Origin: Natrinema hispanicum
GTDB taxonomy: Archaea; Halobacteriota; Halobacteria; Halobacteriales; Natrialbaceae
DNA length: 64,000 bases
Direction: 5' to 3'
NCBI RefSeq assembly: GCF_900111485.1
Contig: NZ_FOIC01000006.1
Span: 1-64,000, forward strand
Under the pieces are notes generated by a model, which was not told the DNA's origin, ran no database searches, and was given only the letters and a program-made list of their open reading frames with translations. Both the position numbers and the translations under genes were made by a program. Positions 43,701 through 52,250 of this stretch are shown here, in pieces; positions within the stretch are counted from its first letter, which is position 1, and the number at the start of each line of letters is the position of its first letter.

Positions 43701-44690
43701 ATGTGTGATGGTGATGACAATCGTCTCGAGATGCAACTCGACGTCGTCGACGAACTCAGACAGCCCGACTACACGGGCGAAAACCGCTGCGAACCGTGTA
43801 CCGTCTTGAACCTGGCTATCGCGATGGTCACCGGTTCCCTCATCGCGCGGAAATCACGCCTTGGCGGCCTTCTCGCTGTCGTGATTTCGATCGCGGTGAT
43901 CTACCTGCGAGGGTATCTCGTCCCCGGCACGCCGACGCTGACCAAGCGGTATCTCCCGCCGACAGTCCTCCGCTGGTTCGGCAAGGACCCCGACCCTGAT
44001 GTGGCGAGCGGTCTCGGTGGTGCCGACACCGCGGCGACTGCAGACATCGATACGGATCACGGCAATACCGACTCAGCCGACGCTGACGATGTGACAAGCC
44101 GCGATGTGGATGCGGCGGCCGAACCCGACACCACCGCCGGCGAGGCCGATGAACTCGCTGACGCCTTCGAACTCGACCTCGAGACGCTGTTTCTCGAGCA
44201 CGATGTCCTCGAGCCCTGCGACGACCGGGACGATCTCTGTCTGACCGACGCCTTCGAGGCCGACTGGTTCGACGAGATCGACGCCGTCGAGGAGTCGGGG
44301 CTCGACGCTGCGGCCGCCGTCGACGCGTTCGGGTTCGACGCCGCTCCAGACGAGTTTGACCTCGACGACCGCGACGAAGCCCGCACGTTGCGCTCCCCGT
44401 CCGGCGTGGCGGGTCGCTGGCCCTCTCGTGCCGCGTTGCTCGCTGACGTCGCTGCCAGCCGCGTTCTCGAGTCGTGGGTGCCCGACTGGGACGCCTACCA
44501 GCCCGAGACGAAGGGGGCGGTGCTCAACGGACTTCGGATGTTCCTCGAGACCTGTCCGTCCGGTGGCGACGTACGCATGGGCGAGGACGTCGTCGAATCC
44601 TGCTGTAGCTCCCACAAGGTCGTCGCGGTCACCTGCGAGGAGACGGGCGAACGGCTCTTCGAACAGCGTCTCGCCAACGTCGACGCCTGA
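43701..44690 (+). CDS. haloarchaeal membrane-anchored protein of unknown function
   Basis: 329 residues. A CxxC (ENRCEPCTVLN) precedes two hydrophobic segments (AIAMVTGSLIARK, LGGLLAVVISIAVIYLRGYLVPG). An acidic linker follows (about 95-150). A C-terminal domain with ASRVLESWVPDWDAYQPETKGAVLNGLRMFLETCPSGGDVRMGEDVVESCCSSHKVVAVTCEETGERLFEQRL contains a Cys-Cys pair and a further Cys. I recognise no named family. ATG at 43731 is an equally good start. Confidence 0.65.
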   Translation: MCDGDDNRLEMQLDVVDELRQPDYTGENRCEPCTVLNLAIAMVTGSLIARKSRLGGLLAVVISIAVIYLRGYLVPGTPTLTKRYLPPTVLRWFGKDPDPDVASGLGGADTAATADIDTDHGNTDSADADDVTSRDVDAAAEPDTTAGEADELADAFELDLETLFLEHDVLEPCDDRDDLCLTDAFEADWFDEIDAVEESGLDAAAAVDAFGFDAAPDEFDLDDRDEARTLRSPSGVAGRWPSRAALLADVAASRVLESWVPDWDAYQPETKGAVLNGLRMFLETCPSGGDVRMGEDVVESCCSSHKVVAVTCEETGERLFEQRLANVDA

Positions 44691-44776
44691 GTCGGTCTGC
44701 TGTGGTGTGACTTGCCATCTTTCTGTGGTCGCAGTCGCCCGTCGCTTTTTTCGCACCGGCCCGCGACCACCGCACC

Positions 44777-46168
44777 ATGGAGACGATTAGCTTCGGTACC
44801 GATGGCTGGCGGGCGACGCTCGAGGAGTTTACGACGCCACGTGTCCGGATGGTCGGACAGGCGGTGGCGACGTATCTCGACGATGAGGGGCTCGAGGGTC
44901 CGGTTGCGGTCGGATACGACGCCCGCGAGACCTCCCGCGGGTTCGCCGAGGAACTGTCGCGAGTGCTGTGTGCAAACGGGTTTGACGTGGTGCTCTCCGA
45001 TCGGGACCGGCCGACGCCGCTGGTCGCCCACGCGATCGTCGACCGCGAGCTGGCGGGCGCGCTCGTCATTACGGCCTCGCACAATCCGCCCGAGTACAAC
45101 GGCGTGAAGTTCATTCCCGACGACGGCGCGCCGGCGCTGCCCGCCGTCACCGATGCCATCGCGGATCGCCTTGCCGAACCCGAGTCGCTTCCCGAAGCCG
45201 ACCACGGCACCGTCCGCGAGGTCGACTTTACCGAGTCCCACGCGGACGCCATCTTCGATCTGGTCGAATCGATCACCGGCAGCACCGACCTCTCGGGGCT
45301 GTCCGTCGCCTACGACGCCATGCACGGCAGCGGCCGCGGAACCACCGACGCGGTCCTCGAGCGCGCCGGGGCCGACCTCGAACGCTTCCGGTGCGAGCGC
45401 GATCCCGACTTCGGCGGTGGCTCGCCCGAACCCGCCGCGGAGAACCTTGAGACGCTGATCGAAACCGTCACCGACGACAGCGGCGTCGATCTCGGGATCG
45501 CCAACGACGGCGACGCCGACCGCATCGCCGTCGTCACGCCCGAGCGTGGCTATCTCGACGAGAACCTGTTTTTCGCCGCGCTGTACGACTATCTGCTCGA
45601 GGACGCGTCCGGATCGGCAGTCCGGACCGTCTCGACAACGTATCTGATCGACCGGATCGCCGAGGCCCACGGCGAGACCGTCCAGGAGGTCCCGGTCGGC
45701 TTCAAATGGGTCGCCGAGGCGATGGCCGAGGGCAACGCGCTCGTCGGCGGCGAGGAGTCCGGCGGCTTCACGGTTCGTGGCCATGTCCGCGAGAAAGACG
45801 GCGTGTTGATGGCGTTGCTCGCGGCCACAATGCACGCCGACGAGCCACTGGACGAGCGAGTCGACCGACTCCTCGAGACCCACGGGACTGTCGTTCAGGA
45901 CAAGCTCAGCGTCGACTGTCCCGACAGCGAAAAGACGCGGGTCCTCGAGGATCTCGAGACGGCGATCCCCGAAACCGTCGCAGACACCGCCGTCGAGGAC
46001 GTCAACACTGCCGACGGGTTCAAACTCCTGCTGGCCGACGGCTCGTGGCTGCTCGTTCGCCCCAGTGGGACAGAACCAGTGTTGCGGGTCTACGCCGAGG
46101 CAGCGGACGAGAAACGGGTTCGTGAGTTGCTCGAAGCGGGTCGAGAACTGCTCGAGCCGCTCGTGTGA
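44777..46168 (+). CDS. phosphohexomutase (phosphoglucomutase/phosphomannomutase family)
   Basis: 463 residues. Family blocks are FGTDGWRA at residues 6-13, the active-site serine loop ITASHNPPEYNGVKF, the metal loop GIANDGDADRIAVV, the sugar-specific loop GGEESGGFTVRGH, and the phosphate-binding LLVRPSGTEPVLRVYAEA. The sugar loop GEESGG is common to glucose- and mannose-phosphate enzymes, so the preference cannot be set from sequence. It should supply sugar phosphates for glycan synthesis. Confidence 0.93.
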   Translation: METISFGTDGWRATLEEFTTPRVRMVGQAVATYLDDEGLEGPVAVGYDARETSRGFAEELSRVLCANGFDVVLSDRDRPTPLVAHAIVDRELAGALVITASHNPPEYNGVKFIPDDGAPALPAVTDAIADRLAEPESLPEADHGTVREVDFTESHADAIFDLVESITGSTDLSGLSVAYDAMHGSGRGTTDAVLERAGADLERFRCERDPDFGGGSPEPAAENLETLIETVTDDSGVDLGIANDGDADRIAVVTPERGYLDENLFFAALYDYLLEDASGSAVRTVSTTYLIDRIAEAHGETVQEVPVGFKWVAEAMAEGNALVGGEESGGFTVRGHVREKDGVLMALLAATMHADEPLDERVDRLLETHGTVVQDKLSVDCPDSEKTRVLEDLETAIPETVADTAVEDVNTADGFKLLLADGSWLLVRPSGTEPVLRVYAEAADEKRVRELLEAGRELLEPLV

Positions 46169-46190
46169 CCGGCTGACTCGGCTGCGTTCG

Positions 46191-46709
46191 TCAGTCGACC
46201 CGTTCTGCTGGGACGCCGACGACAGTCGTACCGGGTTCGACGTCCTGTGTGACGACAGAGCCGGCACCGACGGCCGCGTTTTCGCCGATCGTGATGTCGC
46301 CGAGCAGCGTCGCGTTGGCTCCCAATTGCGCACCCGATTCGACCGTCGGATGGCGCTTGACCGGTTCGTTCGTGGCCCCACCGAGCGTGACGCCGTGGTA
46401 CATGTGGACGTCGTCGCCGATCTCTGCCGTCTCGCCGATGACGACGCCCATCCCGTGATCGATCGTCACCCGACGACCGAGATCCGCGCCCGGGTGGATC
46501 TCGACACCGGTCAACAGCCGCACGAGCTGCGAGAGCAGCCGCGCTACGAATTGCTCGCCAGTCCCGCCGCCGGTCCAGCATCGGTGTGCGATCCGGTAGG
46601 CCCAGACCGCGTGCAGCCCCGGATAGCAACACAGCACCTCGAGCCACCCCTTCGCTGCAGGGTCACGCTCGCGCATCGCTCGCATGTCCTCGTAGATGCG
46701 CCTAAACAT
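46191..46709 (-). CDS. cysE: serine O-acetyltransferase, EpsC type
   Basis: 172 residues. It makes O-acetylserine for cysteine synthesis. Sequence begins MFRRIYEDMRAMRERDPAAKGWLEVLCCYPGLHAVWAYRIAH, followed by hexapeptide repeats of the left-handed beta-helix (VEIHPGADLGRRVTIDHGMGVVIGETAEIGDDVHMYHGVTLGG) with the catalytic His in DHGMGVVIG and HMYHGV. The shorter length fits the EpsC group. The 204-base gap upstream, to the phosphoesterase gene, has a CTTTAAC block near 46880 and otherwise nothing clear. Confidence 0.93.
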   Translation of the reverse strand: MFRRIYEDMRAMRERDPAAKGWLEVLCCYPGLHAVWAYRIAHRCWTGGGTGEQFVARLLSQLVRLLTGVEIHPGADLGRRVTIDHGMGVVIGETAEIGDDVHMYHGVTLGGATNEPVKRHPTVESGAQLGANATLLGDITIGENAAVGAGSVVTQDVEPGTTVVGVPAERVD

Positions 46710-46913
46710 CAGCCTCGATCGTCACCCCTGTCGATCCGGTCTCGAGGCGTCGTCGGTTCCGAGACGGACGCAAGCGACAACACCGGCCCACGACGTGCCG
46801 TGGCTGGTTCCGATCGGTACACACAGTCGAGCCGGGAGCTCCCATGTCAGACAGTAGCCGTGGGAGACGTGTTAAAGCGTCCCTTTCCGTAGTCGCGTGC
46901 CGGCTCACGTCTC

Positions 46914-47588
46914 TCACTCCCCGCGTGCGAGCCGCGTTCCGATACGATCGGGAAGTCCGGCCTCGTCGACGGCCGTCTGCACCGCCTCGATGTCGTAGTC
47001 GACGCGCTCGGTCTCGACGGTCAGCGCCTCGAGATCCACGACGGCGTACCCCGCCCGCGGATCTCCATCGCGGGGCTGGCCGACACTGCCGGGGTTGACG
47101 ACGATCCCCTCGGCGAACCGCTCGACGCCCTGAACGTGCGTATGACCGAGCACCAGGACGTCCTCGTCGCCGAGCAGCCGCGGTGTAAACTCCTGCAGGT
47201 AGGTATATCTGGTATAGCGATCCGGATCGTCCGGATGGCCGTGGACGAGCTTCAGCCGCCCGTCGTCGACGTGGCGCTCGGTCGGGAGTTCGGCAAGCCA
47301 CTCGAGCTGGTCGTCCGAGAGCTGTTTTTCGGCGTGCTCGACGCCCGCCTGCGCCATGCCGTTGAACCGGAAGGAAGTCTCCGCGGCGACGGCGGCGTCG
47401 TGGTTGCCCATCACCGTCGGTATGTCCCGCTCTCGCAGCATGTCGACACAGTCAGCCGGCCAGGGGTTGTAGCCGACCACGTCCCCTGCACAGCACAGTT
47501 CGTCGACGTCGGGCATGGCCTCGAGGACGGCCTCGAGTGCGACCCGGTTCCCGTGGATATCCGAGATGAGTCCGATCTTCATGCCCAT
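46914..47588 (-). CDS. YfcE-like metallophosphoesterase
   Basis: 224 residues with the calcineurin-like metal set: LISDIHGNRVALEAVLE (D-x-H), CAGDVVGYNPWP (GD), VMGNHDAAVA (GNHD), KLVHGHPDDP, and VLGHTHVQG (GHTH). NPGSVGQPRDGDPRAGYAVVD closes the domain. Members act on phosphodiesters such as cyclic nucleotides or lipids; the substrate is unknown. ATG codons at 47588 and 47582 are both possible. Confidence 0.9.
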   Translation of the reverse strand: MGMKIGLISDIHGNRVALEAVLEAMPDVDELCCAGDVVGYNPWPADCVDMLRERDIPTVMGNHDAAVAAETSFRFNGMAQAGVEHAEKQLSDDQLEWLAELPTERHVDDGRLKLVHGHPDDPDRYTRYTYLQEFTPRLLGDEDVLVLGHTHVQGVERFAEGIVVNPGSVGQPRDGDPRAGYAVVDLEALTVETERVDYDIEAVQTAVDEAGLPDRIGTRLARGE

Positions 47589-47722
47589 AGCTATCAGGTG
47601 CCAGTAATTTGTAGGTTATCCAGCAGTCCATCGCAGCGGCCGGCAGCCGCCGCCGGTGCCCGTTCGGTAGCGATCGCTCACGGCTCCCTGTCGTATCTGG
47701 CGAGAAACGCAAACCGCGATGC

Positions 47723-48313
47723 TCAGTTGCCGTTTTCGATCGCCGTCTCGAACCCGTCGTCAGTCAGTGCGACGCCAGCCGCACAGACGGCGTGCTCGAA
47801 CTCGTGGTCGTAGACCTCGCTCGCGGCCGCGTCGGCGCTGTCTGCCTCGAGATCGAACGCTTCGGGGGCATCTTTCTCGTAGGTCGCAACCAGCGTCGGC
47901 TCGTCGACGGTCTCGACGAGCAGCGCATCCTTGCGAACCGTGCCGATCATGGCCTCGCCATCGTCGCCGATCGTCGCCGCGATCCGGGGCGTGTCGTAGT
48001 CGTCCTTTTCGTAATCGAGTGCCAGCAGGCTCTCCGCGAGCGCGTCGCGAGCGGGATAGCCGAGTTCGAGTTTCTCCGCGATCGGGTCGACGTGTGAGCC
48101 GTTGCCGAAAGCAGCCGTCTCACCTGTTGGCGTCTCGACGACGCGCAGGCAGTTGTAGGAGACGTAGGGGTTGTCCGTCTCCGGTGCGTCGTCGGTCGGC
48201 CCGACGGTGAGCGCTTCCTCTCGAGCGGTAATCTCGCGGTTGGGGAACGAGCGTGAAGAGACGCGATACGCGCCGACCTCGGGGCCGACGACGACGAATC
48301 GTCCGACGTACAT
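47723..48313 (-). CDS. purO: archaeal IMP cyclohydrolase
   Basis: 196 residues of the archaeal PurO family, which closes FAICAR to IMP in the last purine step and is unrelated to bacterial PurH. Hallmarks are the start [57 protein letters not shown], and [19 protein letters not shown]. The start fits the family exactly; the longer upstream frame is not coding. Confidence 0.93.
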   Translation of the reverse strand: MYVGRFVVVGPEVGAYRVSSRSFPNREITAREEALTVGPTDDAPETDNPYVSYNCLRVVETPTGETAAFGNGSHVDPIAEKLELGYPARDALAESLLALDYEKDDYDTPRIAATIGDDGEAMIGTVRKDALLVETVDEPTLVATYEKDAPEAFDLEADSADAAASEVYDHEFEHAVCAAGVALTDDGFETAIENGN

Positions 48314-48391
48314 ACTCGGGGGTGCGCGAGAGCGGGAAAAAGGAATGTCGGTTCGCGCTCGAGCGGCTGAATTCGCCGGTATCGGGCGAGA

Positions 48392-48399
48392 TTTTATAC
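48392..48399 (+). promoter_or_regulatory. TATA box of the tandem-HNH gene
   Basis: TTTTATAC lies about 27 bases before the GTG at 48423, which supports that codon as the start of a leaderless message instead of an upstream in-frame codon. Confidence 0.55.
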
Positions 48400-48422
48400 G
48401 CGATAACGCGGCCAACGGTAGT

Positions 48423-49208
48423 GTGACGACGGACGAGGAGTGTCTCGAGGCCCTTCGGGAGGCCGCCGACCGACTCGGTGAGTCGCCGACGAAAGCACAG
48501 TACGAGGAGTTGGGGTTGACACCGGCTTCTGCGACTATCATTCGAACATGTGGTAGTTGGAACGGCGCGAAAGAGCGTGCAGGATTGGCAACGGCACCGT
48601 CTACTGGCTCTCGCGTACCGCCGAAACCTGACGATGTTGATCTCCCGTCGAATCTCGACTGGGAAGAGCTTTCAGTCGATCAGCGATGGCACTATCGGAA
48701 TACCGAATGGAATGCAGAACGAACGTTACGTCGTCGTTCTCGACTCCGGTCGTGGCTCAACGAACAAAAGCGAGACCGTGGGTGTTCCCAATGCAATATC
48801 GAGACTATCGCTTGTCTCGATTTCCACCACGTCGATGAAACGACAAAGAAGATGGCGGTCGGACGAATGGTTACGTTCGGCTACGGAAAAGACGCACTTC
48901 GTGATGAAATTCGAAAATGTACTGTTCTCTGTGCTAACTGTCACCGAAATAAACACTACACGCCACCGCAACGCGAACGGAAACGATGGGTACACGCTCA
49001 AAAGCGTGATATGGGTGGATGTGTGCGGTGTGAAGAGTCAAATCCAGCTTGCCTTGACTTCCATCATAATAATGATAAGAGAGCAACTGTTGCAGAATTA
49101 CTCTCTGATAACAGATCGAAGGACCGAATTCGCTCTGAGATCAACCGGTGTACCGTTCTCTGTGCGAACTGCCACCGGATGGAACACTACGACCCATCGA
49201 TCGAATAA
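48423..49208 (+). CDS. HNH nuclease-like protein with tandem HNH domains
   Basis: 261 residues. The N-terminal 55 ([50 protein letters not shown]) match the repeat found in many homing-endonuclease-associated proteins. Two copies of a zinc-HNH domain follow, 79-80 residues apart: C121/C124, HH135-136, C170/C173 and C200/C203, HH214-215, C247/C250. Each has CLDFHH and [10 protein letters not shown]. The two copies suggest duplication; each HNH could cut one strand. Its codons look less GC-rich than its neighbours, a hint of transfer. It lies 131 bases before a tRNA gene. Confidence 0.8.
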   Translation: MTTDEECLEALREAADRLGESPTKAQYEELGLTPASATIIRTCGSWNGAKERAGLATAPSTGSRVPPKPDDVDLPSNLDWEELSVDQRWHYRNTEWNAERTLRRRSRLRSWLNEQKRDRGCSQCNIETIACLDFHHVDETTKKMAVGRMVTFGYGKDALRDEIRKCTVLCANCHRNKHYTPPQRERKRWVHAQKRDMGGCVRCEESNPACLDFHHNNDKRATVAELLSDNRSKDRIRSEINRCTVLCANCHRMEHYDPSIE

Positions 49209-49339
49209 TTGCCATCAAGGCGAGCCTTTCTCCAGCGTGGGTCGCTGTTCCATGCGTCGTCCAGGTTCGTAACACTCTAATATGAACACGCGCTATGATT
49301 AAGTACCTCGTCGGTAGTTGAAACCGACGAAGACATATC

Positions 49340-49412
49340 AGTCCATTGGGGTAGTGGCCAATCCTGAAGCCTTCTGGGGGCTTCGACCCTGGTTCGAATC
49401 CAGGATGGACTA
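49340..49412 (+). tRNA. tRNA-Gln (anticodon CUG)
   Basis: 73 bases. A seven-pair acceptor stem is perfect (AGTCCAT with ATGGACT), the T arm is CCTGG-TTCGAAT-CCAGG, and the anticodon stem AAGCC/GGCTT holds the loop TTCTGGG with anticodon CTG. The discriminator is A and CCA is not encoded. In haloarchaea the glutamine is formed on the tRNA from glutamate. An AT-rich block, ATGATTAAG, lies about 50 bases upstream. Confidence 0.93.
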
Positions 49413-49460
49413 CTTCTCTTCCGTTTCGACTCGAGCACCTTCTTAGCTCCTGCCGCCGAT

Positions 49461-49481
49461 CTCCAGTCGAAACGAAGGGGT
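49461..49481 (+). repeat. near-perfect ORB-like element away from the origin
   Basis: Starts CTCCAGTCGAAACG and ends AAGGGGT, differing from ORB2 at one base. No long G-run follows (TCTGCTGG comes next). It sits in the 187-base gap between tRNA-Gln and the convergent oxidoreductase gene, 27.7 kb from ORB2. Confidence 0.6.
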
Positions 49482-49599
49482 CTGCTGGTAGCGCTCGAGT
49501 CACCAGAACTGATCTCTCATCGCCGCCGGTAGCGAGCCGGTAGAATCGACGGACCCTCCTTGTTGTAACCGACGAGCACTGCCGTAACGCCCTGAGTGG

Positions 49600-50946
49600 C
49601 TACCGGTCGGACCGCTCGTAGGCCCCTGCTCGCTCGAGTTCGCCCCGTTTCTGTAGCACATTGGGCGTCCGACAGATACCCGGTGCGCCGGTCACCTGTG
49701 GCACTGTACAGTTGTTACAGCTCTCGCAGACGACACGCGGCCCATCGCCGTCCGGTTCGACCTCGAGCAGCCGCGCGCCCAGCCGCGGTTCGGCGTAGAA
49801 GGGCCGGGCCAGTCCGACCATATCGCAGGCGGGAGTTTCGTTCCCGCTCGAGTCGAGCAGCCGATCCATCTCCTCGCGCCCCCGAATCCCACCCTCCGCG
49901 AGGACGGGGATCGATACCTGCTCGCGGACGCGCCGACAGAACTCCTCGTTCCACGCCGGCTCAAAGTCATACTGGAGCGACTGGACGCGATTCGCCAGCG
50001 CGACGAGCCGTCGTCGAGTCGCGCCGCCGAAGGCTGCGTCGTATGCGTCCTGCAGGGCCCCGTTCTCCCACGCGCGTTCGGGATACGCTCCGCGAACGAT
50101 GCTCATGTCCCAGGTGACCGACGTCTGGACGGGGACAACCGCGTCGTAGCCGATCCGCTCGAGTCGGCGGGCGATCTCGATCCCATCCGCGAGCGAGAGG
50201 TTCCGCCGAACGATGGGCGCGGGCGGGGCGGGCGTCTCGGCGGGTACCTTGGTCACCAGCGGCACGTCGCCCGCCCGCTCGCGGATCTCGTCGTGGACGA
50301 CTGCGAGAAACGTGAGGCGAGCCTCGGGTGAGCCGCCGAACTCGTCATCGCGCCGGTTGTAAAACGGCGAGAGAAACTGCTGGACGATCCCCATGTTTGC
50401 CCCGGCGAGGTGAATCCCGTCGTAGCCCGCGTCGACGGCGCGAGCCGCCGCGCGGCCGAAGTCGGCGGCGAGGTCGTACACCTCCGCGGTCGAGAGGACG
50501 TGTGGATCGTACTCGAGGAATCCGATCCGATCCAGCAGCCGCAACTGCCACGGCGGTTCCGACACTGCGAGTTGCTCGAGGCCCGGATGCTCCGTTCGGT
50601 ACTCGGCGTGCCAAGTCTCCATACTCCGCAGGCCCCCGTGCTCGAGCTGGATGAAAATCCGGCTTCCGTGGTCGTGAATCCGGTCGGTCAGCCGAGAGAG
50701 TCGGGCGACGAAGTCGGGGTCGTGAACGCGGGTCATCCCCGGCGCGGCACAGCCGCCCTCGCCGCGGACGATCGTCGCGCCCTGGCAGATGAGCCCGACG
50801 CCCGACTCGGCGGCCGGTTCGAGGTCGTCGATCAGCGTGTCGACCGCGTCGGGGCCGTTGCCCGCACACTCGAGTAGGGGTGCGCGATAGAGCCGGTTGG
50901 GGACCGTCACACCGCCGATCTTGATGGGATCCTCGAGCGTTGCCAT
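49600..50946 (-). CDS. Old Yellow Enzyme-like NADH:flavin oxidoreductase
   Basis: 448 residues with an FMN TIM barrel: TVPNRLYRAPLLE at the start, FIQLEHGGL, the substrate and FMN segment YDGIHLAGANMGIVQQFLSPFYNRRDDEFGGSPEARLTFL, and VGLARPFYAEP. The C-terminus has CESCNNCTVPQVTGAPGICRTP, four cysteines in the 2,4-dienoyl-CoA reductase spacing for a [4Fe-4S] cluster, but the NAD-binding domains of that enzyme are absent. It should reduce activated C=C bonds. Start MATLEDPI was preferred over an upstream ATG. Confidence 0.88.
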   Translation of the reverse strand: MATLEDPIKIGGVTVPNRLYRAPLLECAGNGPDAVDTLIDDLEPAAESGVGLICQGATIVRGEGGCAAPGMTRVHDPDFVARLSRLTDRIHDHGSRIFIQLEHGGLRSMETWHAEYRTEHPGLEQLAVSEPPWQLRLLDRIGFLEYDPHVLSTAEVYDLAADFGRAAARAVDAGYDGIHLAGANMGIVQQFLSPFYNRRDDEFGGSPEARLTFLAVVHDEIRERAGDVPLVTKVPAETPAPPAPIVRRNLSLADGIEIARRLERIGYDAVVPVQTSVTWDMSIVRGAYPERAWENGALQDAYDAAFGGATRRRLVALANRVQSLQYDFEPAWNEEFCRRVREQVSIPVLAEGGIRGREEMDRLLDSSGNETPACDMVGLARPFYAEPRLGARLLEVEPDGDGPRVVCESCNNCTVPQVTGAPGICRTPNVLQKRGELERAGAYERSDR

Positions 50947-51041
50947 GGGGGCCGTATCACGTGCCCGGGCAAGAGTGTAGTGCCGGTCGGCGACCGACTG
51001 CCGTCTTGGCACGAGCCGTCGGCATCGCGTCGCCGGCTAGC

Positions 51042-52085
51042 TCAGGGTGGGAGGATGACCGCCCGGCCTTCGATTTCGTTGTGCTCGAGGCGTTCGGCGA
51101 CCGTGTTGATCTCGCCGAGATCGTGGCGTTCGGTACGCAGTTCAACTTCGCCGCGATCAACGAGCGCGACGAGTTCCTGGAGTTCGGCGTACTTGCCGAC
51201 CAGCGTCCCTCGGTAGGCGAACTCGCCGTTGACCAGCGCCTGGCTGGGTTCGTGGATGTGGCCGCCGTAGCCGACGATGTGGTGGTCGCCCCCGGCGGCG
51301 ACGATCTCGGGTGCCAGTCCCGTCGTCTCGTCGCCGCCGACGAAGTCGATGACCTGCTGGGCCCCATCGTCGTCGGTCAAATCGGCGATGACGTCCGGGA
51401 GGTCCTCGTCGGAAGCATTGACCGTGTGGTGTGCGCCTATCTCGTCCGCGAGCTCGAGTGCCTCGTCTTTGATGTCGACGGCGACGATGTCCGCGGCGCT
51501 CATCGCCTCGAGACACTGCACCCCGATGTGGCCGAGGCCGCCGACACCAATGACGACGCTGGTGTCGCCGGGATTCAGCTCGTCGACCGCCTTCTTGACG
51601 GCGTGGTAGGCCGTAATCCCCGCGTCGGCGTGGGGGGCGATGTCGGTCGGATCGACGCCGTCGGGCAGCGGAATCACGGCGCGCTCGTTGGTCAGGAGGT
51701 ACTCGGCGAAGCCGCCGTTAGTCGTGAGGCCATTGAACGCGCTATTTTTGCAGTACATGTCCTCGCCGAGCCGGCAGGGACGGCAGATGCCACAGGTCTG
51801 GACGGGATGGCAGATCACCGGGTCGCCTTCTTCGACCAGCGTTACTTCATCGCCAGTTTCGGCGACGATCCCCGCGTTTTCGTGGCCCAGCGTCATCGGC
51901 AGGTCCTGTGGGGCGTACTCTTCCCACATCCCTTCGATGATGTGGTTGTCTGTCTGACACCAGCCCGCGCCCTCGACCTCGATCAACACGCCGTCGGACC
52001 GTTCGATATCCGGCCGGTCGATATCGTCGATCGAGAGCGCGTCGCTCATGTCCTCGGTGTATCCGTGGAGTCTGGCTGCTTGCAT
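51042..52085 (-). CDS. zinc-dependent alcohol dehydrogenase
   Basis: 347 residues of the medium-chain dehydrogenase family. The catalytic zinc site is C43 (GWCQTDNH) with the GHENAG Glu; the structural zinc has four cysteines in CGICRPCRLGEDMYC. The nucleotide fold is VVIGVGGLGHIGVQCLEAM followed by the acidic VAVDIKDEALELADEIG, favouring NAD. The end DLGEINTVAERLEHNEIEGRAVILPP is typical. It diverges from an amidohydrolase and MIP18 gene pair; the same trio accompanies propane and related monooxygenase clusters in actinobacteria. Confidence 0.92.
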   Translation of the reverse strand: MQAARLHGYTEDMSDALSIDDIDRPDIERSDGVLIEVEGAGWCQTDNHIIEGMWEEYAPQDLPMTLGHENAGIVAETGDEVTLVEEGDPVICHPVQTCGICRPCRLGEDMYCKNSAFNGLTTNGGFAEYLLTNERAVIPLPDGVDPTDIAPHADAGITAYHAVKKAVDELNPGDTSVVIGVGGLGHIGVQCLEAMSAADIVAVDIKDEALELADEIGAHHTVNASDEDLPDVIADLTDDDGAQQVIDFVGGDETTGLAPEIVAAGGDHHIVGYGGHIHEPSQALVNGEFAYRGTLVGKYAELQELVALVDRGEVELRTERHDLGEINTVAERLEHNEIEGRAVILPP

Positions 52086-52167
52086 GGGACTGACACACAG
52101 TTCACCGTCATCCGTGATAACATTCCCCTCGCCTCTCGTGTCACATGAGTGTTTTGGATTTGATACT

Positions 52168-52250
52168 ACTACCCACCACCGCTAATTTTGGCCGCGAAAA
52201 TCGATCCGAGTGTCGCATTCATCTCTGCCTGAAAAAGAGTAATGGGTAGT
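52168..52250. promoter_or_regulatory. inverted repeat between divergent ADH and amidohydrolase genes
   Basis: ACTACCCA (52168-52175) recurs inverted as TGGGTAGT (52243-52250); the second copy covers codons 1-3 of the amidohydrolase. A shared regulator is possible. No clear TATA box was found in this 156-base gap. Confidence 0.3.

Noticed and set aside
44691-44720. fourth stem-loop element (GGTCTGCTGTGG after a stop codon)
   Set aside because: No matching right arm was found downstream, so it may be chance or a decayed copy.
46844-47098. 84-codon plus-strand frame MSDSSRGRRVKAS...
   Set aside because: It overlaps the phosphoesterase gene over most of its length and is Arg-rich, typical of a shadow frame.
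48423-49412. integrated element at tRNA-Gln
   Set aside because: No integrase and no direct repeat of the tRNA 3' end were seen on either side; the HNH gene alone does not prove an island.
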